Below are positions 1 through 7,139 of a stretch of 13,292 bases of DNA, in pieces. The notes beneath the pieces were generated by a model, which was not told the DNA's origin, searched no databases, and saw only the letters and a program-made list of their open reading frames with translations. A program made the translations under genes and the position numbers. Origin of the DNA: an uncultured Thermomicrobiales bacterium (GTDB lineage: Bacteria > Chloroflexota > Chloroflexia > Thermomicrobiales > UBA6265); NCBI GenBank assembly GCA_902806395.1, contig CADCWH010000139.1, positions 1-13,292 of the forward strand. The letters are read 5' to 3'. The first letter of the stretch is position 1. Every line of letters starts with the position of its first letter.

Positions 1-219
1 CACGGCGATGCGACCAGTGGTAGCCAAGCTCTCCGGGCTCGGAAGGGCGTCGCTTGCGTCCCTGATGTCGTACTGCGGCCGACGGACATCTCCCCGCGGC
101 GCAAGGACCGTGCCGGCCCGGACTTCACGAGCGTTCGCCGCCGGCTGGTGATCAGTCTCGGGTGTCGCCGGACGGTCCAAGATGAAACGCTTGGGGATGT
201 CCAGGACACTCTTCAGCAT
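1..219 (-). CDS. Partial hypothetical protein, N-terminal part only
   Basis: A minus-strand frame is open for 73 codons from an ATG at 219 to the window edge, so the C-terminus is missing. The ATG is preceded by GAGGT eight bases upstream, a good ribosome binding site, which is the main reason to accept it. The visible protein begins MLKSVLDIPKRFILD and continues as a hydrophilic, Pro/Arg/Asp-rich stretch with no membrane segment, signal peptide or family motif that I recognise. It lies on the same strand as the DUF885-like gene upstream, with a gap of about 155 bases. The plus strand is also open in the same triplet register up to a stop at 226-228, so the direction is not certain; the start and binding site favour the minus strand. 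No function is proposed. Confidence 0.5.
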   Translation of the reverse strand, partial: MLKSVLDIPKRFILDRPATPETDHQPAANAREVRAGTVLAPRGDVRRPQYDIRDASDALPSPESLATTGRIAV

Positions 220-349
220 GGGGCCTGACCTCATTCGGCGGTTCACCCGGCGTCGTCTCTGGAAGCAGCCTAACCCGTCCCGCGATCGGACCTAGGCCCT
301 GTTCTCGCCCGCCGTTGGATCTGATCTGTTCACCGTCGATCGTAGGGAG

Positions 350-364
350 CCGTCTCGGAGACGG
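350..364 (-). terminator. Small inverted repeat downstream of the short DUF885 gene
   Basis: CCGTCTC (350-356) and GAGACGG (358-364) are perfect inverted arms around one base, so the practical structure is a 6-bp stem with a 3-base loop. It starts about ten bases beyond the minus-strand stop at 375. An alternative pairing of CACCGTC (331-337) with GACGGTG (360-366) overlaps it. No T-tract follows in the direction of transcription, so intrinsic termination is not demonstrated. The rest of 220-374 shows nothing else I can support. Confidence 0.3.
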
Positions 365-374
365 TGGTCGACCG

Positions 375-1574
375 TTACCCAGGGAACATGGCGATGCTGT
401 CGGGCGAATGCATCCGGTCGTAGACGTAGGTGACATAGTCGGGCAAGCGTTCGGGTGTCGCCCGGACCCGCCGCCAGACCGCCGACACGCTGGGCTCACC
501 GTGCCAGTACGACCAGATCAGGGTGGCCCGGTCGTCCGCTGCCAGGAAGCGCATCCGGTTGTCCACCCACCCTTCGCCACCGACCAGGGCGTCACGCAGG
601 AGTTCTTCCCGCACCCGCGCAGGGTCCCACCCCTCGGCGTGCAACCGCCAGGCGGCTCGGGTGCCGATCCCGGACCGGTATCGCGCCAGCAGGGCACCCA
701 CTCGGTCATCGAGTTCGTCTTGCCAGCCGATCAGGTCCAGCCCGACGTCGGCGATGCCCTCGAAGACCGAGGAGCTGGCCGTGTTGACGACTGAGAGCAA
801 GGCGTCGGCCGGGACCGTCCCGGCGGCGTACCCAACTTCTCGGCGTCGGAATTGGACGTAGTGTCCGGGGTAGCCCTCGTGGACCGCCAGGTGTCGCAGT
901 CCGGGCACGGTGAGCGTCGGGTCCACGTTCAGCCGGATGATGCGCTGACCGTAGTCGCACATCGCGTTGTAGGGCACACCGCTGACGGTTTCGACGCGCA
1001 TCCCGTCGTCCTTCTCTGCCGGGATATCCAGACGCTCGATCGTACGATCCCAGGCGTCCGAAAGGAGGCCGTTGAGCGTCGCCTCCACCTCGTCTGGCGG
1101 CACCCGGTGGCGCGACTCCCAGGCGGCGAACTGGACATCCAGGCTCCCCGCATACCCGAGCTCGACCAGCATGCGACGCATCTCGCCCCGCAGCGCGTCT
1201 AGGTCCTCCTCCCGCGCGGGCGTGGCCGGGACGTGGAGGAAGCCGGCGATCTGGTCGGGGAAGGGGAGTCCGGTGGTCCGCCAGCGGGAGAACGCGATCG
1301 CGCTGCCGCACGTCTGGGCGTAATAGAGGCGGCGATCAGCTTCTGGAAGGTCGGCCGCCTTTGCCGCGAGTTCGGTGAACCGGGCTTGGGCGTCGGCGTA
1401 GTCGGAGAACGATTCGGGCTCGTGCTTGGTGGACAGGTTCAAGACCACGAGGCGCTCGATGTCCCCGCCGCCGGCCCGCGCGTCCTTCCCCCGCTCCGCG
1501 CCGTACAGTGCGTCCAGACCCAGCAGAGCGGCAGTCAACCCCTCCCCGTAGTCGAGCGTGGCATCACTGAGCAT
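375..1574 (-). CDS. DUF885-type putative zinc metallopeptidase, short form
   Basis: The 399-residue protein carries HEGYPGHYVQ at residues 232-241, matching the HExxPGHH motif that marks DUF885 proteins, which are regarded as likely zinc-dependent peptidases. A downstream FEGIAD at 271-276 sits where the family usually has an EGWALYAE-type segment supplying a further acidic ligand, so the putative metal site looks complete except that the second His of PGHH is Tyr. No signal peptide or membrane segment is visible, so it is probably cytoplasmic. DUF885 proteins usually run to about 550-600 residues; this one lacks much of the N-terminal region and may belong to a compact subgroup. The ATG at 1574 follows a GAGGAGG-type ribosome binding site at good distance. 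It is divergent from the hydroxyacid dehydrogenase gene, with about 265 bases between the starts. Substrate unknown. Confidence 0.8.
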   Translation of the reverse strand: MLSDATLDYGEGLTAALLGLDALYGAERGKDARAGGGDIERLVVLNLSTKHEPESFSDYADAQARFTELAAKAADLPEADRRLYYAQTCGSAIAFSRWRTTGLPFPDQIAGFLHVPATPAREEDLDALRGEMRRMLVELGYAGSLDVQFAAWESRHRVPPDEVEATLNGLLSDAWDRTIERLDIPAEKDDGMRVETVSGVPYNAMCDYGQRIIRLNVDPTLTVPGLRHLAVHEGYPGHYVQFRRREVGYAAGTVPADALLSVVNTASSSVFEGIADVGLDLIGWQDELDDRVGALLARYRSGIGTRAAWRLHAEGWDPARVREELLRDALVGGEGWVDNRMRFLAADDRATLIWSYWHGEPSVSAVWRRVRATPERLPDYVTYVYDRMHSPDSIAMFPG

Positions 1575-1839
1575 GGTGGTGGCTCCTCCTCGCTGGCTCC
1601 CGGGCCGTTGCTGGGTCGTGAGGGACGGTGGAGCACGGTAGCATATTCACCCATTCGGACGGCCCACGACGATGGGATCAGACCCACCTTGACGACCACC
1701 CGCTCCGGTGCGACGCTCTCGCTCGACCAGCGAGTGCTTCTGCCCCATCACCCTTCCCTCGCACGGCACCGAATCTCACCTCGCCCGTCCATCGTGGGCG
1801 GGTCATCCGCCCGATGCGGCGACGGAGGCACCAGCGACG
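1575..1839. other. Divergent intergenic region, no firm promoter
   Basis: The 265 bases between the divergent starts at 1574 and 1840 must hold the promoters of both genes. I see both ribosome binding sites (GAGGAGG on minus near 1585-1591; GGAGG on plus at 1824-1828). A TTGACG at 1689-1694 has no acceptable -10 box at normal spacing, and an AT-richer patch around 1639-1647 gives TATGCT on the minus strand without a convincing -35. No operator repeat or conserved RNA was recognised. Confidence 0.4.
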
Positions 1840-2925
1840 ATGGCGGAATCCCTACAGCCGACCGGCCAGGTCAGGTCGGACGACCGGGTCACGGTCCTGA
1901 TCGCGTCGCCGCTGGAGGAACACCATGCGGCGCGGATCGCCGCCGCCTTTCCTGACCGGGTCGAAACGATCTACCGCCCCGATCTCCTCCCGTCTCCGCG
2001 GTACACGGGCGACCACGGTGGGTCCCCGGCGTGGCGGCGAAGCACCGAGCAGCGGGCCGAATGGCATGCGGCACTCGCTCGGGCCGAGGTGCTATGGGAC
2101 TTTCCGCTCGGCGAGACGGCGCCACTCCTCGACCTGGCGCCTCACCTCCGCTGGGTCCAGACCACCTCCGCCGGCGTCGGCCAGTACGTGCAGCGGCTCG
2201 GCCTCGTGGACAGTGATCTGCTGGTGACCACCGCGAGCGGTGTCCACGCTCAACCCTTGATGGAGTTCGTCTTCGCCGCCCTGCTCTTCCATACCAAGCA
2301 GGTCGCCCACATGCAGGCCGAGCAGCGCGCTCACCACTGGGAGCGATTCTGCGCGCACGAGTTGGACGGCCGAACGATGGCCATCATCGGGCCGGGACGG
2401 ATCGGCCGAAGAGTCGGCCAGGTGGCCCGCTGCTTCGGGATGACCGTCTGGGCAATGGCCCGTACTCACGATCCGGACCGCGCGGCCGCCCTCGGGGTCG
2501 ATCGCCTGTTCGCCCGGGCCGACCTGCACGCGATGCTGGCCGGCGCCGACTGCGTCGTCCTCTGCGCCCCCCACACGCCGGAAACCGACGGACTCCTCGA
2601 CCGCGCGGCGATCGCCGCGCTCAAGCCGGGGGTAGTGTTGGTCAACATCGCGCGCGGCGCGATGGTGGACGAGGATGCGCTGGTCGAGGCGCTCCGGGAT
2701 GGCACGATCGGTTTCGCCGCGCTCGATGTCTTCCGCACCGAGCCGCTCCCCGGCGACTCGCCGCTCTGGGACTTGCCGAACGTCCTGGTCGCACCCCACT
2801 CGGCCAGTACCGTCGATACGGAGAACGCCAAGCTGACCGACCGATTCCTCCAAAACTTGGGGCACTACCTGGAGGGGAACCTGGACCGCATGGAACCGGT
2901 GCTGGACAAGGCCCGTCTCTACTGA
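1840..2925 (+). CDS. D-isomer-specific 2-hydroxyacid dehydrogenase
   Basis: The 361-residue product is a member of the D-2-hydroxyacid dehydrogenase family, cytoplasmic enzymes that interconvert a 2-oxo acid and a D-2-hydroxy acid with NAD(P)H. The Rossmann glycine motif GPGRIG is at residues 184-189. The catalytic set is intact: Arg272 in NIARGAMVDE, Glu301 in FRTEPLP and His320 in APHSAS. The N-terminal catalytic half (about 1-130) is divergent, so the exact substrate (glyoxylate/hydroxypyruvate, phosphoglycerate or another) cannot be assigned. Upstream in-frame codons back to 1708 exist, but the ATG at 1840 is preferred because GGAGG lies at 1824-1828 and the residues before it do not resemble the family. 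Its stop overlaps the stop of the convergent DUF885 gene. Confidence 0.92.
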   Translation: MAESLQPTGQVRSDDRVTVLIASPLEEHHAARIAAAFPDRVETIYRPDLLPSPRYTGDHGGSPAWRRSTEQRAEWHAALARAEVLWDFPLGETAPLLDLAPHLRWVQTTSAGVGQYVQRLGLVDSDLLVTTASGVHAQPLMEFVFAALLFHTKQVAHMQAEQRAHHWERFCAHELDGRTMAIIGPGRIGRRVGQVARCFGMTVWAMARTHDPDRAAALGVDRLFARADLHAMLAGADCVVLCAPHTPETDGLLDRAAIAALKPGVVLVNIARGAMVDEDALVEALRDGTIGFAALDVFRTEPLPGDSPLWDLPNVLVAPHSASTVDTENAKLTDRFLQNLGHYLEGNLDRMEPVLDKARLY

Positions 2926-4676
2926 GCGGGAGCCAATTGGACTCCCGGGGAGCCCGCCGCATCACCGAGCATGGAAGCCGCGATCAGCGAGACGGGGATC
3001 GCGCCGTAGCTCAGGAAACGGTCGTGGAATGCCCGCGGGGAGAAGGACGCCCCCTCCGCGGTGGCCATCTGCCGGCGCAGGTCGTGGATGGCGTCCGTGC
3101 CTATGAGGTACATCATCGCCGCGCCGGGGAACATCGAATTCTTGACCGCCTCGCCATGCGCCGCCGCCGCCGACATCCCCGCTTCCCGTTCGTAGAACCG
3201 GGCCGCCTCGGCCAATGTCAACCCGCCAGTGTGGAGCGCCACGTCCACCACCGCCCGCGCCGCCATCCGAACCTGATTTTGGGCTTGGGCCAACGATTGG
3301 AGTGGGGTCAAGAATCCGACCTCGTCCATGAGGTCGGTCGCGTAGCAGGCCCATCCCTCGACCAGCGTACCCCCACAGAAGAACGCGATCCGCGAAGCGC
3401 AGTCCACCCCGGCCACTTGGCCGATCCGTGACGCCGCGCGGGCGGCGTGCCAGTTCTGGACATGGTGCCCCAGGCCACCGTGGTGGATGACGTGATTGAG
3501 GGTGATCACGCTGTCGTTCGTCGCCCGCAGCCGCCGCTCCTGTTCTTCAGCCGGCAGCGACGGGTCGATCGGCGGGACGAGATAGCGGTGGACCTCGGGC
3601 CGGCCAAACGGCGCCGGACACCGGTAGGGGAGGTAATAGAGTTCGCCGGCCGCCTCACGATCCGACGCCGGCACCGGCACGTACTCGATGGGGAAGTCTG
3701 GCCAGGTCACGAGGTCGTGGTCGAGTGCCGCCGACCGCGCCGCGTGCCAGGTCCGCGCGAAGGCGGACGGGTACTCCTCGATGGTGGGATGGTGGTCGGG
3801 CAGGGTGCCGAGCAACTCGTCGCAGGTGCTGTCTGGAGAAACGTCGCGGGCCCGGTCGTCCAGCGCCCGCTGTGCCGCCTCGAGCGCCTCGCGGGCGTAG
3901 GCTTCCACCCACCCCGCATCGTGCTCGACGGGGAGGTGGTGGCCCTGGTGCAGGTAGCGATCGAACGCCTCCCGGCCGCAGGCGTACGCGTCGGTGGTCC
4001 GTTTTGTCAGGTCGGTCTCCAACCAGGTGGCATGTTCCCGGAACGCTGCTCGGGCCGTCTCCGCCGCTGCCAGGAACGACGGGTCGGTGATGCCTCGCTC
4101 GGCGGCGAGCAACTGGACTCCTCGGCCGAAGTAGTGGTCGGCGGCCCGCGCCTCGCGGGCCGCCCGCTCCGTCCACGCCGCCGGAGCGGCGTCGACGTTC
4201 GCGCGACCCTGCTCCAGGAACCCCGGCATCGCCGTCATCCGGGAGACCGCCGCCGCAACCCGATCGGCGAGTGGCTCGCTGTCACGCAAGAACAGCGACA
4301 GCACCCCAAAGATCCCTTCCCCGGTGACCACCGCCGGGTTGCCGGCGTGGAAATGAGGTGCGGTCTCCTCCCACAGTTGGATCGCAAGGTGGCCGTCGGC
4401 CAGAGAGCGATCGTGCCTCGATGCCTCGTCGAGCCCATCGTGGCCGATCGCCGCGAGCCGTCGCCGCAGGTCGCGCATGGCGTCCACCGCCCGCGCCCGG
4501 CCTTCGGGTGAAAAGTCGGGGAGTTGGTGGTCGTGGTCGTGGACGCCGGTGAAGGTGGCGTTGACGGGGCGCCGGGCGCGGTCGAATGCGAAGAAGTCAT
4601 CCATCCAGGCCGCGAAGGCGAGCCGGTTGTCGTGCTCCGATCGGGTGTCGCCGGTCGTCACCGAAACTGCGTCCAT
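2919..4676 (-). CDS. DUF885-type protein with altered HE motif
   Basis: The 585-residue protein has the length and layout of DUF885 proteins, a family of putative zinc peptidases. The N-terminal part has the usual acidic helical start (FAAWMDDFFAFDRARRP, about 21-37, then a HDHDHQLPDFSPEG stretch at 46-59). The C-terminal half has EGWACYATDLMDEVGF at 440-455, the counterpart of EGWALYAE, and a typical AARFYEREAGMS segment. At 398-405 the expected HExxPGHH reads HHGGLGHH: the Glu normally taken as catalytic is His399 and the Pro is Leu402. The metal-ligand histidines remain, so a bound metal is possible but peptidase activity is doubtful. No signal peptide is evident. The ATG at 4676 is chosen because family similarity begins there; its AAGGAG is about 12 bases away, which is long. 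It lies about 150 bases after the oxidoreductase gene on the same strand, possibly one transcript. Confidence 0.85.
   Translation of the reverse strand: MDAVSVTTGDTRSEHDNRLAFAAWMDDFFAFDRARRPVNATFTGVHDHDHQLPDFSPEGRARAVDAMRDLRRRLAAIGHDGLDEASRHDRSLADGHLAIQLWEETAPHFHAGNPAVVTGEGIFGVLSLFLRDSEPLADRVAAAVSRMTAMPGFLEQGRANVDAAPAAWTERAAREARAADHYFGRGVQLLAAERGITDPSFLAAAETARAAFREHATWLETDLTKRTTDAYACGREAFDRYLHQGHHLPVEHDAGWVEAYAREALEAAQRALDDRARDVSPDSTCDELLGTLPDHHPTIEEYPSAFARTWHAARSAALDHDLVTWPDFPIEYVPVPASDREAAGELYYLPYRCPAPFGRPEVHRYLVPPIDPSLPAEEQERRLRATNDSVITLNHVIHHGGLGHHVQNWHAARAASRIGQVAGVDCASRIAFFCGGTLVEGWACYATDLMDEVGFLTPLQSLAQAQNQVRMAARAVVDVALHTGGLTLAEAARFYEREAGMSAAAAHGEAVKNSMFPGAAMMYLIGTDAIHDLRRQMATAEGASFSPRAFHDRFLSYGAIPVSLIAASMLGDAAGSPGVQLAPAQ
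2927..2947. terminator. Hairpin at the convergent gene ends
   Basis: CGGGAG (2927-2932) and CTCCCG (2942-2947) form a 6-bp stem around a 9-base loop that contains the palindrome CCAATTGG. It starts two bases after the stop of the dehydrogenase gene and lies inside the last codons of the convergent gene, so any termination signal for the plus-strand gene is embedded in coding sequence. There is no T-run, so the role as a terminator is inferred from position only. Confidence 0.35.
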
Positions 4677-4826
4677 GGTCGCGTGAATCTCCTTGGTCGT
4701 AATGCCCGACGACGATGGTCCATTCCGAGGCGTGGGAAACGTCGCTCCGGGCCCTCCACGCGGCGAGCGGGGGGGCACGTGATTCCCGCCACCTCTCCCT
4801 CGCCCACCGCGGCGGCCCCGCCATCC

Positions 4827-5957
4827 TCACCTCGGCAATGGCATCTCCACCCAGCGCCGCTCGTGGACCGAGATCTCGACGGCATTGATGACCTCTTGGA
4901 CCCAGGCCCCGTCGTCAAAGCTGCCTTGATTCTCCGGCGTGTCCGTGGTGAGTTCATCGAGGAAATTCTTGGTCAGGTTGGCATAGAACAGCGTATGCCA
5001 ATCCTCACGGGGGCCACCGCCGGTGGGGTAGAACCGCTCCGGCACCTCTAATTCCTTGAACTCGACCTCATCCGGAGTCGCCGCCTTGATCGTCTCGGGA
5101 ATGCCGAACTCCTGGACCAGGCGAGTGATGATGGCACCCTTGGAGCCGTACAGGCGGACCTCGATCCCCGGATAGTTGCCGACGGTGACGAAGCTGGTCT
5201 GGACCGACCCGATCGCGCCGTTCGCGAACTCGGCCAGAAAAATGTCCCCGTCATCGAGGTTGATCCGCGTCATCTGCCCGGTGGCCCGGACGACCCGCTC
5301 GGGAACGAAGTTCTTCATGGTGCCGACCACGGAACTGAAACCGGAACCGACCATCCACCGCGCCAGGTCGATCACCGGCGCACCATACCCTTCCAGCGAC
5401 GATGTCTGGAGCCGGGTCGGATCGGCATTTGGATCGACTTGGCGGAGGGGGGTCTGCGGGTCCAACCACTGCGAATTCTGCTCGTAGGCGTTGTAGATGA
5501 ACGGTTCACCACAGAATCCCTGGTCGACCAATTCCTTCATGTAGAGCATCGCCGGTGAATAGCGGAAGGTGAACCCGAGCTTGGTCTTCAGACCATTTGA
5601 CCGGGCCAGGTCGGCCGCGCGGAGGGTGTCGCGGAAGTCGAAGGCGACCGGTTTCTCGCAGAGGACGTGCTTCCCGGACTCCAGGGCTGCCATCGCGAGT
5701 TCGAAGTGGGTGTGACTGGGGGTGCAGACGTCGATCACGTCCACGTCGTCCCGCTCGACCACCGCGCGGTAGTCGTCACTGACGTCCCCGGCGCCAAACG
5801 TCTCCGCCGCGGCTTCGGCCAGGCCGCGGTCCACGTCGCAGATCGCGACCAGTTCACAGCGGGGATCGCGCACCCATCCCGGCAGGTGGGCCATCGTTGC
5901 CCATCGGCCGGCCCCCAGGACCCCCACGCGAACTCTTCGTCCCTCGATCGGCATCAT
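4827..5957 (-). CDS. Gfo/Idh/MocA-family oxidoreductase
   Basis: The 376-residue protein has the two-domain plan of this family of NAD(P)-dependent, mostly sugar- or cyclitol-acting dehydrogenases. The N-terminal Rossmann fold shows VGVLGAGRWA at 11-20, CDVD at 40-43, CTPSHTHFELAMAALESGKH at 78-97 and the conserved EKP at 101-103, whose Lys is catalytic in the family. The C-terminal domain begins with GFTFRYSPAMLYMKELVD. The motif expected as GDLGSHLIDLARW reads EGYGAPVIDLARW at 189-201, so the Asp and His of the DxxxH pair are Gly190 and Pro194. The start at 5957 (ATG ATG, the second at 5954) follows a strong AGGGAGG. It is divergent from the SDR gene (111 bases between the start codons) and is followed on the same strand by the long DUF885 gene. 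Cytoplasmic; substrate unknown. Confidence 0.92.
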   Translation of the reverse strand: MMPIEGRRVRVGVLGAGRWATMAHLPGWVRDPRCELVAICDVDRGLAEAAAETFGAGDVSDDYRAVVERDDVDVIDVCTPSHTHFELAMAALESGKHVLCEKPVAFDFRDTLRAADLARSNGLKTKLGFTFRYSPAMLYMKELVDQGFCGEPFIYNAYEQNSQWLDPQTPLRQVDPNADPTRLQTSSLEGYGAPVIDLARWMVGSGFSSVVGTMKNFVPERVVRATGQMTRINLDDGDIFLAEFANGAIGSVQTSFVTVGNYPGIEVRLYGSKGAIITRLVQEFGIPETIKAATPDEVEFKELEVPERFYPTGGGPREDWHTLFYANLTKNFLDELTTDTPENQGSFDDGAWVQEVINAVEISVHERRWVEMPLPR

Positions 5958-6067
5958 GATGCTCCCTCCCTCCACGCGCTCACCGTCCCCACCGGCCACG
6001 GCATGCCTCCGGTAGACTGGGCAGCCAGCTTGGCCACCCATGACGGACGATACCGGGAGGATAGGCG

Positions 6068-6889
6068 ATGAACGTGGTGTTTGACTTCACGGGTCGCGTC
6101 GTGATCATCACCGGGGCGGCCCGAGGGATCGGGCGGGAGATGACCCGGCACTTCGTCGAGGCCGGGGCCTCGGTCGTGGCGGCCGACCGAGACGAGGGTG
6201 GTCTAGCCGAGACCTGCGCCGCGCACCCCGCTGACCGCGTCACGGCGGTGGTCGCCGACGTGAGTGACGAGGACGATGCCGCCAGGATCGTCGCAGCGGC
6301 GAGTGATCGGTTCGGGCGACTCGACGTCTGCGTCAATAACGCGGCCGTCGCGCCGCACACCGCATTGCTGGAGGAGCGGGTCGCTGTCTGGGATACGGTC
6401 TTCCGGGTCAACTGCCGGGGCACCTTCCTGATGACCCAAGCCGCCGCCCGAGTGATGATCGCCGGCGGCCACGGGGGCAGGATCATCAATTTCTCGTCCG
6501 GCGTCAGCCGTCGCGGGTCCCCGGGCGCCGCGGCCTACGCATCCAGCCGCGCGGCGGTGGAGAGCTTCTCCCGCGTCGCGGCCATCGAATTGGCCCCCCA
6601 CGGCATCCTCGTCGCCACCGTCAGTCCCGGCCTGATCGACACCCAGCCCAAACCATTGCCGCCGACCATGGCGGCGGCGCTGGGCCGGCGCATCCCGACC
6701 ATGCCTCTGGCGCGTCCCGGAGAGCCGGACGAGGTGGCCTCCGTCGTCCTCTTCCTCGCCTCCGACGGTGCGAGCTTCGTCACCGGCGCCGTATGGGACG
6801 TCGACGGCGGGGCGGGCATCGGGACCCGAGCCGGCGGTCCCGTCATCGACGACGATTCGCGCTATGACTGGGTGACCGGCCGACGATGA
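6068..6889 (+). CDS. Short-chain dehydrogenase/reductase with YxxxR active site
   Basis: The 273-residue protein is a classical SDR. The cofactor motif TGAARGIG is at 15-22, Asp40 ends the second strand (favouring NAD over NADP), ADV is at 63-65, VNNAAV is at 89-94 and the structural Asn is Asn115. The catalytic Ser144 and Tyr157 are at the usual 13-residue spacing, but the next catalytic residue is Arg161 in YASSR instead of the normal Lys of YxxxK. The C-terminal DVDGG typical of the family is at 244-248, followed by an unusual tail of about 25 residues (IGTRAGGPVIDDDSRYDW). The ATG at 6068 follows GGGAGG at seven bases. It is divergent from the Gfo/Idh/MocA gene and lies 250 bases before the importer genes on the same strand. 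It probably oxidises or reduces a hydroxyl or carbonyl group; substrate unknown. Confidence 0.92.
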   Translation: MNVVFDFTGRVVIITGAARGIGREMTRHFVEAGASVVAADRDEGGLAETCAAHPADRVTAVVADVSDEDDAARIVAAASDRFGRLDVCVNNAAVAPHTALLEERVAVWDTVFRVNCRGTFLMTQAAARVMIAGGHGGRIINFSSGVSRRGSPGAAAYASSRAAVESFSRVAAIELAPHGILVATVSPGLIDTQPKPLPPTMAAALGRRIPTMPLARPGEPDEVASVVLFLASDGASFVTGAVWDVDGGAGIGTRAGGPVIDDDSRYDWVTGRR

Positions 6890-7139
6890 TCGCCGCCGCC
6901 GCTATTCATGTCCCCGACCGGCCTCGACCCGGCGTTTGACAAGGCACCGAGGCCATGCCACCCTACCGGCCGCCGCGTGGACGAACGTCGACGACACCCT
7001 CGGGCACCTGCCGCGGGACCGGTCGGGGGTGACCCCCAGTGGCCAGGACCCCGGCCCTTGGTGGGGCCGTCGATGGGCGGAGCGGTGTGGACGAGGTCGG
7101 CACGCTGGCCGACCCCGATGGGCAGAATGGGAGGATATC
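6890..7139 (+). other. Leader region upstream of the importer genes
   Basis: This 250-base stretch holds no supported gene. A perfect TTGACA is at 6936-6941, but the best -10 positions (around 6959-6966, ACCCTA-like) are weak. Further on there are compact inverted repeats: GGGGGT (7025-7030) with ACCCCC (7032-7037), and a GGACCCC/GGGGCC pairing between about 7046 and 7067. A long structured 5' leader is therefore possible. No riboswitch class is recognised. The segment ends in GGGAGG at 7129-7134, the ribosome binding site of the solute-binding protein gene. Confidence 0.4.
6936..6941 (+). promoter_or_regulatory. Candidate -35 box (TTGACA)
   Basis: This is a perfect sigma-70-type -35 hexamer, 199 bases ahead of the chosen start of the solute-binding protein. 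The downstream -10 is poor at 17-18 base spacing, so it is only a candidate. Confidence 0.3.

Noticed and set aside
1689..1694. TTGACG as a -35 box for the hydroxyacid dehydrogenase gene
   Set aside because: No acceptable -10 hexamer occurs 16-19 bases downstream (the sequence there is GACGCT-like).
2092..2865. Minus-strand frame of 257 codons opposite the hydroxyacid dehydrogenase
   Set aside because: The plus strand has all catalytic residues of a known family; this frame has none.
3447..4511. Plus-strand frame of 354 codons opposite the long DUF885 gene
   Set aside because: It is an antisense shadow: no motif, no ribosome binding site, and the opposite strand encodes a recognisable family over its full length.
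4677..4826. G/C-run pairings (GGCGAG with CTCGCC, GCGGG with CCCGC) as a terminator between the oxidoreductase and DUF885 genes
   Set aside because: The stems are only 5-6 bp, with loops of 13 and about 30 bases, and no T-run, so no terminator is claimed; the two genes may share a transcript.
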